Shown in pieces: positions 12,263 through 25,376 of a DNA stretch of 64,000 bases. Origin of the DNA: Manihot esculenta (taxonomy: Eukaryota; Streptophyta; Magnoliopsida; Malpighiales; Euphorbiaceae); the NCBI RefSeq assembly GCF_001659605.2, contig NC_035171.2:892044-956043 (forward strand), given 5' to 3'. The notes under the pieces were generated by a model. It was not told the DNA's origin, ran no database searches, and worked only from the letters and a program-made list of their open reading frames with translations. Numbering within the stretch: the stretch's first letter is position 1; each line of letters starts with the position of its first letter. The position numbers and the translations under genes were made by a program.

Positions 12263-15200
12263 TTTTAATTGTCTGGTTTCTTGACGGATGCCCTGTACAT
12301 TTCATAAATATGATATTCCAACATCTCGTTGTAATTTGATTAGACAAATTTGTAGTGATAGTGCGCAACATGAGGAAGGTAAAAAGAGGTTCTTGCATAA
12401 GCAAAAGGTAGCAATGTACAATGTTGTTAGATCCTAGCTCTCCTTCCTCGAAAGGTGATCAACTTCAACCCCATAATCTGATTCCTTGAAAAGACTTTAA
12501 CCAGAGAGTATCCCGTTCGATCTATAAAGATGTAAATTTGTCTTCCACTATATGCAGTGAGAAGAAATGCTAGGAATTGATCTTTTGCATGCATGTCCGT
12601 GTTTTCGTTTCTTGGCAAAAATTGCTCAAGAAAGCACATTCACAAGTTTTATGGAGTACATTTGTATCAGAGCCTTGAAGGGCAATCTGCAAACACAGCA
12701 ACAAGTGGGATAAGCTGGCTGGCTTTCTTTTTCTTTTTTTGGGTCACTTGCCTTTTATCTGTATCTTTGTTATGAGGACTTCATTTGTCTGTATCCAGGA
12801 AAAAGAAAAAGAACTTCAGGAAATTGATTCATAGACCCCTTTCGTTTTGAGAAATTTTACCACACAACACAACGGCAACAAGTTTTAATTTCACTAACAG
12901 TTCCCCAATGCTTTTACTGGGTTTATCAAGAAATCCTCAAGTTCAAATTTAATAAAGAAATAATCTAGTTAAACCCATTCTGCTGTGGGGTTTTGATAGG
13001 GGTACAAACCCTTGAAGGTTTTTTCTAATAAGCGCCTCTAAAATTCGGCTTTTAAATGTAATTTATTGTAAGATTTTTATCTCTGGTAATTATAAAATTA
13101 TAAGTTAAAAAGGTAAATTGCATTTAAATTTCTGGATATTATTATTATTAACAAATATATATTATATTTTCAAAAACTTTTTAATAAGTTAAAATTTCAT
13201 TAAAAAACTTTGTCCCTGTATTTATATGACTAGTAATACTTGAAAAAAAAAACAAACAAAATACTTGACGTATAGCTTCAGAAATTTAAAGAATTAATAT
13301 AATCATTTTAATTTATTTTAATTTTAATAAAAATTAAATAAATTAAAAAAAAATCTTGACGAAGGTGTTTTAGAGTCAATAAATGAAGTATATGAATTTT
13401 GAATATTAAAGATGAAGGAAACCTAACTACTGATAACAAATTTATGAATGTGACATATATATCTTTACACATGATCATATTATTTAAATCATAAGGAAAG
13501 TGGTGACCTAGCTTTTCTTTATGAGGAGGACAATGGCAGCTATCAATTATGAGCATGCGTTGTTGATCAAAATGGATTCTTTGGTATCTTAATTGATTCA
13601 ATATGTTTGTTTTTGATGGGACACTATTGTATTTTGAAGTTGTTCTTGGCCAGACGATATCTCTACTTTGGCTGGCTTTTATATTTCCTTGGAAAAGGCT
13701 GACAAGATAAAGTTTTGATTGTGGTAATGGAGGGCGGGCGTCATGCTGGATTTCTATCTAGCTACACTAACCATTGGTCTGTCTCACAAGCCTTTTCAAG
13801 CTTTATCTGCTCTATGCATGAAAATTCAAGAAAACCAGATTATTACTTAACTTCCAATCCCTTGGATGTAGCAAAAAGAAACTTTTTTGGAAAAATATTT
13901 CACTGTGTCCGTTTTACAGTTTAATCACGACCTCTAATAATTGAATTTAAAATCTCTTCTTGAAGGTGCAGTATTTAATAAAAAGGGATTTTTCTTAATT
14001 ATCTCATAAAGGGATTTCTTGAAATTATATATCCAATGGTGGAAGAAGATATGGAATGCAAGGCTTTTGTTACAGCCTAGTGTTTAAGCCAATCAAATTG
14101 TTCTTACATGTCTTAATCCACAATCCACTACTTATAACCTTACCTTACCATGTTTCTTACCACCATACATCACTTTCATTATTATTATATCTTTTTATTA
14201 TTTATACAACTTTATAAAGTTTTAAACTCAAATTAAGTTTATTTAATTGAATTTTAACAAATTTTAATTAACTTTAATACTCTAATTCTTATTTTTTAAT
14301 TAAAAAAATAAATTTAAAATCATAATTTTCATTTTTCTTATTAAATTTGAAACAGATTAAATTTATCTTAAAAATTAACTCAAAAAGAGAATATTTAAAA
14401 TTTTTATAAGGGCATTTTTTTTTTTTTCAAATTGATATGAATTTTCACATTAAATATAAGATTCGAATATGAAATTCAAATATTTGAATAATAATAGATA
14501 GATTATATAACGAGAAGTTACTTTTAATTATCTCAAAAGGTTTAGCCGTTAATGGAAGAGGTTGAGAATAATGCTTACTCCACTTGCATTACTCCAAGAA
14601 AATACAAATTCCTCTGCCTTTTGCATTGAGGAGGATTGGCAGAATTTTTTAGCATCAATAATTTGGGATTATAATATAATTTTTCTATTCATTTAATTTT
14701 ATTAAAATTTGATTGATAGTGTTGGCACCGTAAAATAAAAGAGATGAAAAGGGTTTTTTAGCAAATAAATGTTGTAGAGAAGATGATAATATAGGAAGGA
14801 AATGTTTGACTTGACTATTCTTGAATTTATATAATTTTTTAATTGAATTCATATAATTAAATAATTGAGTGTATGTGAAATCATCGTACAAACGCATTAC
14901 AACCAATGCAATGATTGGTGAAGGCACGAGCAAACTGCCAAAAATGTAATTAATAGTCTGAATTTATTATTTATATGATAATCATTAGATCATAAGAACA
15001 ATGCACAAAAGAAAGCTGTAAAGAATTCAATATAATTGGTACTACTCGAGAAGAGAAGAGAAGAGAAGAGGAAAGATTTAATTTATGCAAAGTTGATAAA
15101 GAATAATCTCAAAACTGCCTCAGAACTTCCACCACATGCATATACCATGTCCCTCTTCTCAATCACATATGTCGTGAATGATTGGAGATGATTCGACGCC

Positions 15201-15621
15201 CATTTTGAGGATGGTGCTGATCCACTTGGATTTTGGTTGTGTCACACTTCTTTTCAAGCTTTCATATACATGGGATATTTACTCACACGCTCATCTGTTT
15301 TCGTCATCATAAATTCTATGTTCAAGAATATAATTATTCTTATGATTATTCTTATGATCATCTTGTGATTTCTTTATATATATATATACCTTATGCATAT
15401 CTTCCATTGAAATGGATTATAACATCCAGCTGCTTGGGATGGAAGGCACATCGGTAAATTACAGCAAATCGAATAGTTAGTACGAAATTTGAATTAACTA
15501 TTTTAAATTAAATAAAAAATAAATTTAAAAATTATTTAAACAGATTGTTTTATGGATTTAATAATTTTAACATTACATTATTTATGTTAAATTAATTAAT
15601 AGCATTGTACTTAATGAACAT
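12263..15621. other. AT-rich intergenic spacer
   Basis: About 3.3 kb between the sulfotransferase gene and the inverted-LTR element. The first ~120 bases are probably 3' UTR. The rest is AT-rich, with a small GAGAA microsatellite near 15046-15075. The open stretches in it have no recognisable domain or coding-like composition. Nothing further is supported. Confidence 0.55.
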
Positions 15622-16078
15622 TGGTATTTTGAGATCCAGAAAATAGGGTTTTTTTATGTGTGTGTAAGCTTGATCCTTGAGAAGGATCTCCCTTTCCTTT
15701 TATTTCTTTCTTCTTACTTGCTAACGATACTTAACGGTCTCTCAACTACAGTGACACCCATCTCTGTCAGAAAAGACCGTACGTATAGTAGTGTCAGTCT
15801 CCCTACCTATGTTAGGCGGCAATTTAATGTTCTCCAGTATCCATACAGAAAGGGCTATGGGAGAATTGGGCCGGTTTACTTCTCATTCCATCCTATCATT
15901 AGGCTGGTTTTCTCTTTTTTGGGCTTAGACTCATGTACGATTCGGCCTGCCATGCATTCTGGGGCCCAAGCCAAAACTGTCGAGCAGGCCTGCCCGGGGT
16001 CGTTTCGAGCTCTGGGCCTAATCTACTCTTGTGGGCCCTAACTCGGCCCAGGGGAGATGTGAGGGCCAGCGGTTATCA
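15622..16078 (-). repeat. LTR, left copy of the inverted-LTR element
   Basis: 457 bases bounded by TG and CA. The inner boundary is placed where GGTTATCA is followed by a pyrimidine run (ATTGCCCCTTTACCTCC), which on the minus strand is a polypurine tract (AAAGGGGCAAT) directly before the LTR start TGATAACCGC. It shares blocks with the LTRs at 18308-18768 (inverted), 49279-49731 and 43377-43705. Orientation is assigned from that polypurine tract. Confidence 0.65.
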
Positions 16079-16322
16079 ATTGCCCCTTTACCTCCTCAGC
16101 AGTTATTACATGATTGATGAGGGGGTAAATATCGAGAACCTATTATGACCGCGCGGCCCGATGACAGCTTCCCTCAAAACGTCTTTTCTATACTTTTCCG
16201 TTTTTGAAATTCAAATTCTCGCGATTTTTCACAAAACCCTTACTCTCCCTCTACTTTCTGTGTGCTCCGTCCATCCTGTTCTTCTGCCCCGATCATCGCT
16301 AAGGTACGCTCTTCATCTTGCC

Positions 16323-17875
16323 ATGGATAGCCCAAAGCTTCTCGATGTCATAAATCTAGAGTCTAATGTCACCCCTTCTTCCCTGGCGAGTTTCTTTTCT
16401 CGGGAGTACCTGGATACCCCTCTTTTTCGTATCCGAGCTCCCTTTCACAATGAGAGAATCGTCCTTCTCAATCCTCCTCCTTCGGGTCTAATCGACCCCC
16501 AAAAAGACCATAGCCTGGTTTTTTTCGTCAAACAGCGTGAATATGGCTTAACTTTTCCCTTTCCCCCCTTCTTCATTGAGGTTTTCCAATACTTCAGAAT
16601 AACCCCTAGGATGCTCGCTCCCAACTCTATACTTTTCATGTGTTCCTTTGAGTCAGTCTGCCTGAGCTGGGGCCTTACACCTACGGCTCGTTTATTTTCA
16701 ATCTTTTTTTTACTGGTCCGAGTAGCCCAGTGCTTTTACTATTTTGCCCCCCGGGGACGGTTGTCCATCTTCTCGGGTCAGAAAGACTCAATCAAGGGCT
16801 GGACAGAGGGGTTTGCTGTAGTGGAGCTGAAAGGGAGCTCTAGGGCATCCTGGCAAGTGGACCTCCCTTGGAGGAAAGTGCCTCAGGGCTGCAATAACCT
16901 CCCTCAGCTATCCCTCTCTGAGCAGTTCGCCTTTTTCCGACTGACTTCCATTGAGCAGAAGTATGATGTCGAGAAATGTATGTTTGTGTCCAGTCTTCAA
17001 GACTGCAAGGGCGCGGGTATTTTATTCCGCTTTTCGTCGCCTCATCCTTCTTTTTATTTTTGGTTGAATGTTCTCTTGAGCTGTTGAGTTTTTTTTTTTT
17101 TTTTTTCAGCTTCTAAGCATCCCATGGACAAGATTAAGCCCTCGAAGAACTTCGTACTATCTCAGGAGAGCATGAGGGCTGCTCTGAATGCTTTCTGAGC
17201 TGGCCAATCGGTGGCCGATGTGACTCGAGAGGTCGCCCAAATTATCTCCCCCAGGTCGACTGGACGGTCTGTTCCCCTCGCTCCGGTCTCTTCTCGTGCC
17301 CCCAGGCCGAGCTCTAAGGACCCACACTCGAGGGTTTCCAAGTCCTCCAGTCGCAGCAAGCCCAGCACTGCCCCTCAATCTCCTACAGCTTCCAAATCTA
17401 GGCAGTCTTTAGCTCCGACCTCCCCGGAGCTCACAGTAGCCTGCAAGGACTAAGGTCATTCCAACTGAAAGGAAGGCATCTGAGGGTAGAGGTGAAGTCG
17501 CCCTGGCAGGCGAGGGCGTCCTAGCCGTTGAAACTGAGGTAACGCCTATGGGTAAAGACACTTCCAAGGACGGGGTCAAGTCCAAGCCTGCTTCTGCCCC
17601 TCGCCCCAAGAAGGCTGCTGCCAGTGGTGTTGTTGCTCTAAAGGGGGCTACTGGCAAGCGAGCTCCTCCTCCGGAGGCTCCCACTATAGCTCCGTCTTCA
17701 AAGAAGGCTCGTGGGTCCCAACAGCCTGCCCCCGCGCTCCCACCTCTGGAGAAAGAGAAAGCGCCAGTAGGGCTTCTGTCCTCTGCTCCAGATAACGAAG
17801 TGCTGAACACTAAGGAGATCACTCCCCAGTCCCCAGCGAGCATTGTCGTCGAGCTGCTGCGGGAGAGGATGTTTG
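16323..17875 (+). pseudogene. Antisense ORF of the gypsy element, Transposase_28-like (decayed)
   Basis: Reads from MDSPKLLDVINLESNV through an open exon to 17087, then appears to splice after a T-rich tract to KHPMDKIKPSKNFVLSQES at about 17120. The block RIRAPFHNERIVL, then FFVKQREYGLTFPFPPFF and later LAPNSILFMCSFESVCLSWG, resembles the plant domain Transposase_28 ('putative gypsy type transposon'). The copy at 49972-52388 aligns throughout. A TGA at 17196-17198 interrupts the second exon, where the other copy reads a sense codon. Homology continues (LNTKEITPQSPASIVVELL) to about 17875 and then stops at the junction with the right arm. It lies antisense to the retroelement whose LTR adjoins it. 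Function is unknown. Confidence 0.6.
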
Positions 17876-17880
17876 GTGGC

Positions 17881-18067
17881 GGTCTTTTTGAGGGTCGATT
17901 AAACCAGAAGGAGGAGGATGGGGAAGAACGATCCTCTCATTACGAAGGGGAGCCCGGATACGGAAAAGAGGGGTATCCAGATACTTTTGGGAAAAGAAAT
18001 TTCTCAGGGCAGAGGAGGTAACATTAGACTCTAGATTCATTACATTAGGAAGCTTCGAGCTATCCAT
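17881..18067 (-). pseudogene. Inverted partial copy of the antisense ORF
   Basis: The minus strand begins MDSSKLPNVMNLESNV and continues to GLIDPQKDR, paralleling the start of the frame at 16323, and ends at the junction near 17881. It is the inward part of the right arm of the inverted-LTR element. It has no second half, so it cannot encode the full protein. Confidence 0.6.
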
Positions 18068-18307
18068 GGCGATATGAAAAGCGTACCTTAAAAACGATTG
18101 GGGCAGAAGGACAGGACGAACGGAGCACGCAGAAAGCAGGAGAATAAAGGTTCTGTGGAGACGGGGAAGATTTGAATTTTGAGAACAGTAAAGAGGAAAA
18201 AAGACGTTTTGATGGGATATGTCCTCGGGCAACGCAATCATAATGGGTTCTCGGTATTTACCCCCTCATCACTCATGTAATAACTGCTGAGGAGGTAAAG
18301 GGGCAAT

Positions 18308-18768
18308 TGATAACCGCTAGGTCTCTTCCCCTCCCAGGTCAGACTAGGGCCCATGATAGCGAAGGTGGGCCAAGAGCTCGGGGCACCACAAGGAAAGCTT
18401 GCCCACAGCAATGGACCAGACCTGAAGACATCAGCCGACCTGTGCCGCCTTCGAGCCCAAAACCTGCTGTATTGAAGCTAGCCCTGTGATGGGACCCAAG
18501 GATGGGCAGCAGGCCTGGTCTTTTCGCAGCCCTTCTTGCACACGCTCTGGGGGGAATTAAATGGCCGCTTGACATGAGTAAGGAGAACTGACACCGTTGT
18601 ACGTACGGAACTGAATGATAGAGACAGACGTCACTATATTAAAAAAGCCGTGAGGCGTCACTAGCAAGCCAAAGGAAAAAGGATAAAAGAGAGAGGAGAT
18701 CCTCCTAAAAGTTTTAAGTTTTTTCCTATTATTGTAAACCCTATTTTTTCTCTGGATCTCAGACATCA
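18308..18768 (+). repeat. LTR, right copy of the inverted-LTR element
   Basis: 461 bases starting TGATAACCGCTAGG, directly after a purine tract (GGAGGTAAAGGGGCAAT), and ending CAGACATCA. This is the reverse complement counterpart of 15622-16078. The polypurine tract places it as the 3' LTR of a plus-strand element, opposite in orientation to the left copy. Confidence 0.62.
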
Positions 18769-20337
18769 ATTAATATAAAATATAATTTTTATATATTAAA
18801 AAAAAATATATAATTTATAATAGTAAGTATAAATTTTCAATGAAATACTTTAATATACAACATTTTTATGTGATATTTTATTTAGTGAAAATTTATTTGT
18901 AAAAAATATTTATTTAATATTATATATGATTAATATAAAATAAATTTATTCTTAATATAAAATTTAAATTAAATAACTATATATTTATTAATATAAAACT
19001 TTAGAAACTACATTATAATTTTTTATTAATTTTTTGAGATTTAATTAATATTTTTAATTATAATCGTGACAAATCGAGAAATATTTAATTTTATTATATA
19101 AAATTTAAAATTTTAAATATAAATATAAATTAATATAAACCTTTTCATTTTTTTATCCAATAAATAATTTTATGTGGCATAACACATCAACTAAAACTTT
19201 TTTATCAAAATTGATTAAAACAGATGATTAAAATTAAAATAAATATAAAAAATTATCTTTATTGTCCAAAATTTTAAAATTAAAATTATTTATAAACATT
19301 AAAAATTTTTTTTTCAATAGACCTAAATATTTTCATAATTGAATATCTAAATTTTTTAAATACAATTATTTTCATCGAATTAAAACACTAAACAATCTTC
19401 AGAATAATTGAGGAACAGAATTTAAGCAGACTTGCTAAACCAAACCAAATAAAATAAATGGAAGAACAATAAGATGAGAGGGAAACCTTGATAATTGTAC
19501 AGTAGAAGGCTTGTGGAAAAGGGGGCTGCATGCAGCTGCCGCCAGAATATATGCATTCCCTTCCATTATTCTTATTCATCACAAATTATAAATTAGATGT
19601 TGCCAAAGTAAAGCCCAACTCTTTCTTCCTTTTTTATTTTTGTATTAGTAATTTCTTAGTTGAGATTCTTGGGAATATATGGTGTCTTTATTAAGTGGTT
19701 TGGAAGTTATCCCCCTAATATTATTGGCCACATAATTATTCAGGCATATCATCATTTTATTATTAAGTCTTATGATTGTTGATGCAGGAACTTAATTAGA
19801 GGTTGGTTTAATTAATTAACCAAGATCATAATTTAGATATCCATGGGTGTGAAATGAATAATCAGATTCTTTGGTTTAATCAACTTATTCACCTGTTTTT
19901 TTTATTTATATATAAGAACTGAATCTTTCATGCTGAATATTAAGAATATCAATTCATCAAACGGTTGTAATTAATGTGAAAAGGCAATGTATACGTCATG
20001 GGAATCTGCATGGCTGTGAATGGGAATTTAGGCTAGTGCCCTACCTAGTATATCTGCTTTTTCTTCTTCTGTTTTTTTTTTTTTTATATATATATATATT
20101 CTCAATTTTAATAAAAACAAATCTATGACGCTTGCATCACTCCCATCTATGAAACATGACTCGGACACTCACTACTACTCTGATACAACGTGTACACCAC
20201 CTCTCTCTCTCTATTTCCATACTGTTTATTTAACAAAATGGATGGATAATTGGATTTACTTCTCTTTATTCTTTTCCAAGTCTCCCTTTTTTTTAATTAA
20301 ATAATATATCAAATGCTTCTAATTCTCTCCAGACCAG
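18769..20337. other. AT-rich spacer and upstream region of the WAT1-related gene
   Basis: 18769 to about 19380 is extremely AT-rich with no structure recognised. 19380-20337 is mixed spacer with a TA run near 20086-20098. No gene or RNA is supported. Confidence 0.55.
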
Positions 20338-20345
20338 TATAAATA
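20338..20345 (+). promoter_or_regulatory. TATA box of the WAT1-related gene
   Basis: TATAAATA lies 173-180 bases before the start codon, followed by a pyrimidine-rich leader with CTTCTTT and TCTCTT runs. Placement fits a transcription start near 20370. This is the best core-promoter match upstream of this gene. Confidence 0.5.
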
Positions 20346-20517
20346 TGCAGACCATTGTCAAATTCTTCCCTAGGGAGAAACACACAAATCCTTCTTTTGG
20401 GTATTCGTCCCTCTCTTCCCATTTATCGTCCATTTTCTTTTACTTTCCTGACGTCCTTCAACTTTCCCTAGTGAAAGAAAGAAAGATCCAAACAGATTCC
20501 ATTTTTGTCCTGAGAAA

Positions 20518-22532
20518 ATGAAGAACCAACTGGGTTGCTGCCTCAAGTTCCTTGAGACTTCTAAACCTTACTTTGCCATGATCTCTTTACAATTTGGCTA
20601 TGCAGGCATGAATATTATTACCAAAGTCTCACTCAATCGAGGCATGAGCCACTATGTTCTAGTGGTTTATCGTCATGCTTTTGCCACTGCCGTCATCGCT
20701 CCCTTCGCTTTCATTTTTGAGAGGTTTAAATCTCAACTCAAACATGGTTTTAATCTGATTTAGTGTTTCAAATTTTCATCCTTAAATACTCATATTTCTG
20801 TTCTAACATTCCAGGAGAGGACAGCCGAGGATTACCTTTCCAATTTTCCTGCAACTATTTGTCCTTGCCCTTCTTGGGTTGGTGTCCTTTTCAAACATTT
20901 CTCGTTCATTAATTATGTATAGATACTTAACCTTAAAACTGAAAAAAAGAAAACAATTAACCAAGTTAATTGATTTGTTTCATTTGATATAGACCTGTGA
21001 TAGACCAGAACTTCTACTATGCTGGGCTCAAATTTACATCTCCAACTTTCTCCTGTGCAATGAGCAACATGCTTCCTGCCATGACATTTGTAATGGCAGT
21101 CATATTCAGGTAATTAACTATCTTAATCAATTAAGGACATAAAACCCAAGAAACTATTTAGTGGCTTCTCTTGTTTAGACACATTAAGCCAATTAAAAAG
21201 ATTTTTTTTGAATTGTGGTACGTGCAGGATGGAGAAACTAGACTTAAAGAAGGTGAGATGCCAAGCAAAAATGGTGGGGACTGCGGTAACAGTAGCAGGA
21301 GCAATGCTAATGACCTTATACAAGGGTCCTATATTGGAGATGTTTTGGTCTAAGCATGTCCATCCTCGTAAATCCTATGTGACTGATACTACTGGGACCA
21401 CTGACAAGGACTGGTTCAAGGGCTCCATCCTCCTTATCATTGCCACGCTTGCTTGGGCTTCCTTGTTTGTTTTGCAAGTAATTTTATCAACCTTTTTTTT
21501 TGTTTCTTCTTTATTTATATAGAGAAGGAAAATAAATAAATAAATAATGATATTAAATTTTGCATGTAACATGATAGACCAAAGCTTTGGAGACGTACAA
21601 GAAGCATCAGCTCTCTCTAACATCGATGATATGCTTTATCGGCACCCTTCAAGCTATTGCTGTCACCTTTGTGATGGAACACAAATCTTCCGTGTGGAGA
21701 ATTGGCTGGGACATGAACCTCCTTGCTGCTGCCTACGCTGTAACTCTCCCTTTCTCTCTTTCTCTTTCCCTCCCCAAGTTTTTCCTTTTTCCTTTTTTTT
21801 TTTTCGGGTAGTAAATAAAGTTTTGTTCTTTTAATGAGCAGGGAATTGTTACATCAAGCATTTCATACTATGTCCAAGGATTGGTGATAAAGAAAAAAGG
21901 TCCAGTTTTTGCCACTGCTTTTAGCCCCTTGATGATGATCATCGTAGCCATTATGGGTTCCTTTATCTTGGCAGAAAAGATATACCTTGGAGGGTAATTT
22001 TCTTCTTCAATCCATTACTTTCACATTATTATTCCTTAGTACTATAGCATCCTTATCTGAGGTAGAATAGTATCATTTTTGTTACTCAGTCCCAATAGCA
22101 TCTCACAACAAGTACAGATTCTATATATATAGATATATACACCAATCTGATTATTCTCTATGGAGTCTGCAATATTACAGGAGGTCTCATTCATTAAACC
22201 ACTGTTTGGTTACTTTAATTGTGCTGCTAAAATGGTGCTTATTCACTTGTGGGTGCAGTGTGGTTGGTTCAGTCTTGATAGTAATAGGGCTTTACTCAGT
22301 CCTGTGGGGGAAACACAAGGAGAAGATGGAGGACTCTGATGAGGAGATACCTGATCCAGTCAAGGGAGTTCAAGGAAATGGAAATTCAATAGCAATAATA
22401 GCAGATATTGAAGCTAATGAAGTTGAGTTACAAAAAGCAGAAGCCAACAACACAGTGTCTGCAATGGTCATTAGCATGCCTATGCCCATGCCAGAGCTTC
22501 CAATTAAGGCCAGCCAAGAACCCAAAGCCTAA
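20518..22532 (+). CDS. WAT1-related (UMAMIT/nodulin-21, EamA) transporter, 7 exons
   Basis: Exons 20518-20723, 20815-20877, 20993-21109, 21228-21477, 21578-21739, 21842-21993 and 22259-22532 join in frame to 407 residues plus TAA, all GT-AG. Ten hydrophobic segments form two EamA repeats. Family blocks visible are ISLQFGYAGMNIITKVSLNRG, VVYRHAFATAVIAPFAF, QNFYYAGLKFTSPTFSCAM, AGAMLMTLYKG and, in the second repeat, SSISYYVQGLVIKKKGPVF and FILAEKIYLGG. The sequence is closer to the At1g44800/At4g08300 (SIAR1-like) branch than to WAT1 itself. Proteins of this branch export amino acids or related solutes across the plasma or vacuolar membrane; the cargo here is not deducible. The ~80-residue C-terminal tail is acidic and cytosolic by topology. 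A T27 run follows the stop codon by about 35 bases. Confidence 0.9.
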
Positions 22533-22561
22533 GCAGGAGAAGATTTTAACTAATGGGATTA

Positions 22562-22566
<5 letters not shown>

Positions 22567-22593
<27 letters not shown>
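22567..22593 (+). repeat. Homopolymer T27
   Basis: An unbroken run of 27 T immediately downstream of the WAT1-related stop codon, in its presumed 3' UTR. Such runs are length-unstable and are weak points in assemblies. Confidence 0.8.
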
Positions 22594-25376
22594 GTCTTTT
22601 AAATCTCCCTCCCCCATTTTGTTATTATCTTCTTCTATTAAAAAAAAAAAGAAGTAATATAAATAGGGAGCCTTTTTTTAATTTTTCCTCTTTGGGCTGT
22701 GTTATATGTATGATGATCAATGTTCCAAGGACAAGTAGTGATGGAATTAAAGAGAGCAGCCAAGAATTTTCATTTGCATAAAAACTCTTGGAATGTATTT
22801 TAAATATAGTATATAAATGTATGATGTATACACGTGGCAGAATTGCTGACGTCTGATTCAGATTCCACTAAAGATGCTAGTGCATGGGTTGACAATTTCA
22901 TGTGTGTTGAGCTTGTTGAATCCTCCTAGGCGGCTAATATTCTGAGAATCTTGGCGATTGATTTTGCACTTGTACTGTCTTTGCATCTGATGCTTCCTCT
23001 CCGGAGTAATTTAAATATATAGAGTTTTATTATTATTTTATATTATAAAATTATGTAAATTAAATAATTTTTTTCTAAAGAGAGAACTAATATTAAAATA
23101 CATATATTCGTACAATATGAGATACAATTGTGTTGGGAGTATAAAGAGCTCTTTTTTATAAAAAAAATTATTTATATAATCAGAATAAAATACTATAGAA
23201 AATCTTAAATCTAAATACTATGATCTCAGCTTTGTTTGTTTTCTTTTGTTGTTTTTCTACAATTTCCTAGTATTAATTAGAGCATTTGTTTTGGGACTCT
23301 TGGGTGGCTGCTGACAAGTAAATCACTAGTGATTCCTATTCCATGGAAAAGCTTGATGGAATAGTTCAATAACTCCTTCCACTTGTTTTGGAACTTGCTC
23401 ATCAAAACTCCTCTCTCTTTTTAAGAAAATTTAGCATTTGGTCTTTAGATTTTGATATTAATTAAGCGACTAGTTTAATTTCTTAATTCTACTTATTTCT
23501 ATTTTTTTTTCATTTATTTTGTCATTAGTATTTTAAGATTTAATTCTTAGATAATTTATTTATTTGTTTTCATCTCTCCATTCTTCCATATGAGAGATAC
23601 AGCAAGAAAGAAAAACAAAGAGAGGGGAAAGATGAAAGATAGATAAAATTATAAATAATCATAAAATTAAGAGAAAAATGAATTTAATTTCATTAACCTA
23701 GCTACTTTATTCTAATGATTTCTCGTTCCCTTTTTTATTTAAAAATAATTTCATCTAAATCAAATTTTCAATTAAAATTTTTCCATAGAAAATCTAGTGA
23801 TGCTCATATATCTTATAGTTCAAGATTTTAGAGATTCATATCATGGGAATTATTTAAATAAATAAAAAAGTGGTAAGCTTAAATTCGAGTTCAAATTCCA
23901 ATTAAAAAAATTATAATTAAAAATAAAACATTTATAAAAAAAATCTAACTTTAAAGACATCTCTAATATCACTGAATTAATTAAAATCCATTAAGATCAT
24001 CATAATAAATTTCTTTAATAAACAAAATTTATAAGTATTTCACATAATTTTACTTTATGAATTATGTTAGTTTTGTTTATTTTCTTTTGTTGATATAGTA
24101 ATAAGTGCTTTTTTTTTTCTACTAATTTAAATAATAATAAAAAAATTACAGAATCTTTTATGTGATGGTTGAGAATCTCTCTTTGAGAAGATATGCACGG
24201 GTCACTGTGATTAGTGCTTATCAGTGTATATAGGAATTTATCCGACCAAAATAAAGTGAATAAAAAAAAAAAAAAAGCTAAAATTTATATTTATTCTTTG
24301 TGCATTTTGATTCAATATTCTCAAATACATGTAATGTCATACAAATCCACAGATTCTTACATTGCCTGCAAATACATCAAGTCTCTACTTGTGATTTTAT
24401 TCCTTAATATTTTGATACTACTTTAATTATTTTTTTTTTTATATCACGTCCCACTTCCAGAAATTAATTATTTTAAGTCAAATAAAAAAATTATTTAAAT
24501 TAATTTAAATCGAATTATTATAATTAGTATTACTAAAAATGGTGGCGTTGGAAGATTAATTATAATAATATGAAATAAGTTTGGATTAGGAAACATAATG
24601 GTGGTCATTTTCATGCAACAATAAAACAAAAGCATATAATTAAGCCCACTTGAAACAGAATCATTAATGACGTATATAAGTATGTGACAACGATTCTCCA
24701 CATATATATCTACTGTAACTCAATGGGAGACAATACACTCTGCAAAATCTACGTTTACACCATTCTTATTTCTTTATTGCTTTCATTCTCATCATCTTCA
24801 CTTCCCTTCTCTACAGGCACTACCCCATGCATTCATTTGCCCTACAAACCTTCCATGCATTCTTAATTCTCCACTAATCACACTAATTAAATAAAATGGT
24901 CTTTTGCTTCTTCCACTACAAAAATTTCTTTTATTCTTTCTGGACCTTCATCTGCCCAGGGAATCTTATTTTCTTGTTCTCAACCTAAAGATTCATGGAC
25001 ATCATATTGGTATCAATATCTTTAACCAGGCTACGACAAGAGAAAAGCCATGAAAAATTTGAGACATAACATGTTCATTAGAATATTGATATTCTTGGAT
25101 TGCTTATTGTGTTGGATTACCAATAATTTGCTCTTATCTCTTAATAATGTGAGAGGGGAATATAAGTGGCGAATGGTGAATTGAGATCATGAATCTGACC
25201 AAGCACACTAATGTTTCTCTAGTAAATTATTTTTCTTACATCTCTGTTTTCTCTTCCCACAACCACAATGATCCCACCAGTATCAAAACTCAATTTTATG
25301 GTGATAGTGACTCACTTGTCTTCCTTTTGCTTAAAAATTTACGCAATTATTGGCCTTTTCACTAAGACCTCTAGTT
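22594..25376. other. AT-rich intergenic spacer
   Basis: The first ~200 bases are probably 3' UTR of the transporter. The remainder is AT-rich with A and T runs. Short open stretches (for example 24684-24866) are hydrophobic low-complexity translations without family features. No gene is supported. Confidence 0.5.

Larger units (their letters stand above)
15622..18768. mobile_element. Rearranged gypsy (Tat-type) element with LTRs in inverted orientation
   Basis: The left arm (15622 to about 16510) is repeated in reverse complement as the right arm (about 17880-18768). Each arm consists of an LTR of about 460 bases plus the adjoining start of the antisense reading frame. Both outer ends read TG...CA. 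The LTR is homologous to the 3' LTR of the larger element at 49279-49731, which continues into gypsy pol; that identifies the family as an LTR retrotransposon rather than a terminal-inverted-repeat DNA transposon. The flanks, AACAT and ATTAA, do not match, so no target duplication is visible. The arms are similar but visibly diverged. The simplest reading is two element ends in head-to-head orientation fused near 17880, with both internal coding regions lost. Confidence 0.7.

Noticed and set aside
13308..13924. Open frames in the spacer after the sulfotransferase gene
   Set aside because: AT-rich composition, no domain features and no splice partners; best explained as chance.
17157..17843. 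Long minus-strand open frames in the inverted-LTR element
   Set aside because: They lie opposite the Pro/Ser-rich part of the antisense ORF, where GC content suppresses stops; the plus-strand frame aligns to the second copy at 50753.
15622..18768. A terminal-inverted-repeat DNA transposon carrying its own transposase
   Set aside because: The same terminal sequence adjoins gypsy pol at 49279 as a 3' LTR with a polypurine tract, and no target duplication or DDE transposase is visible here.
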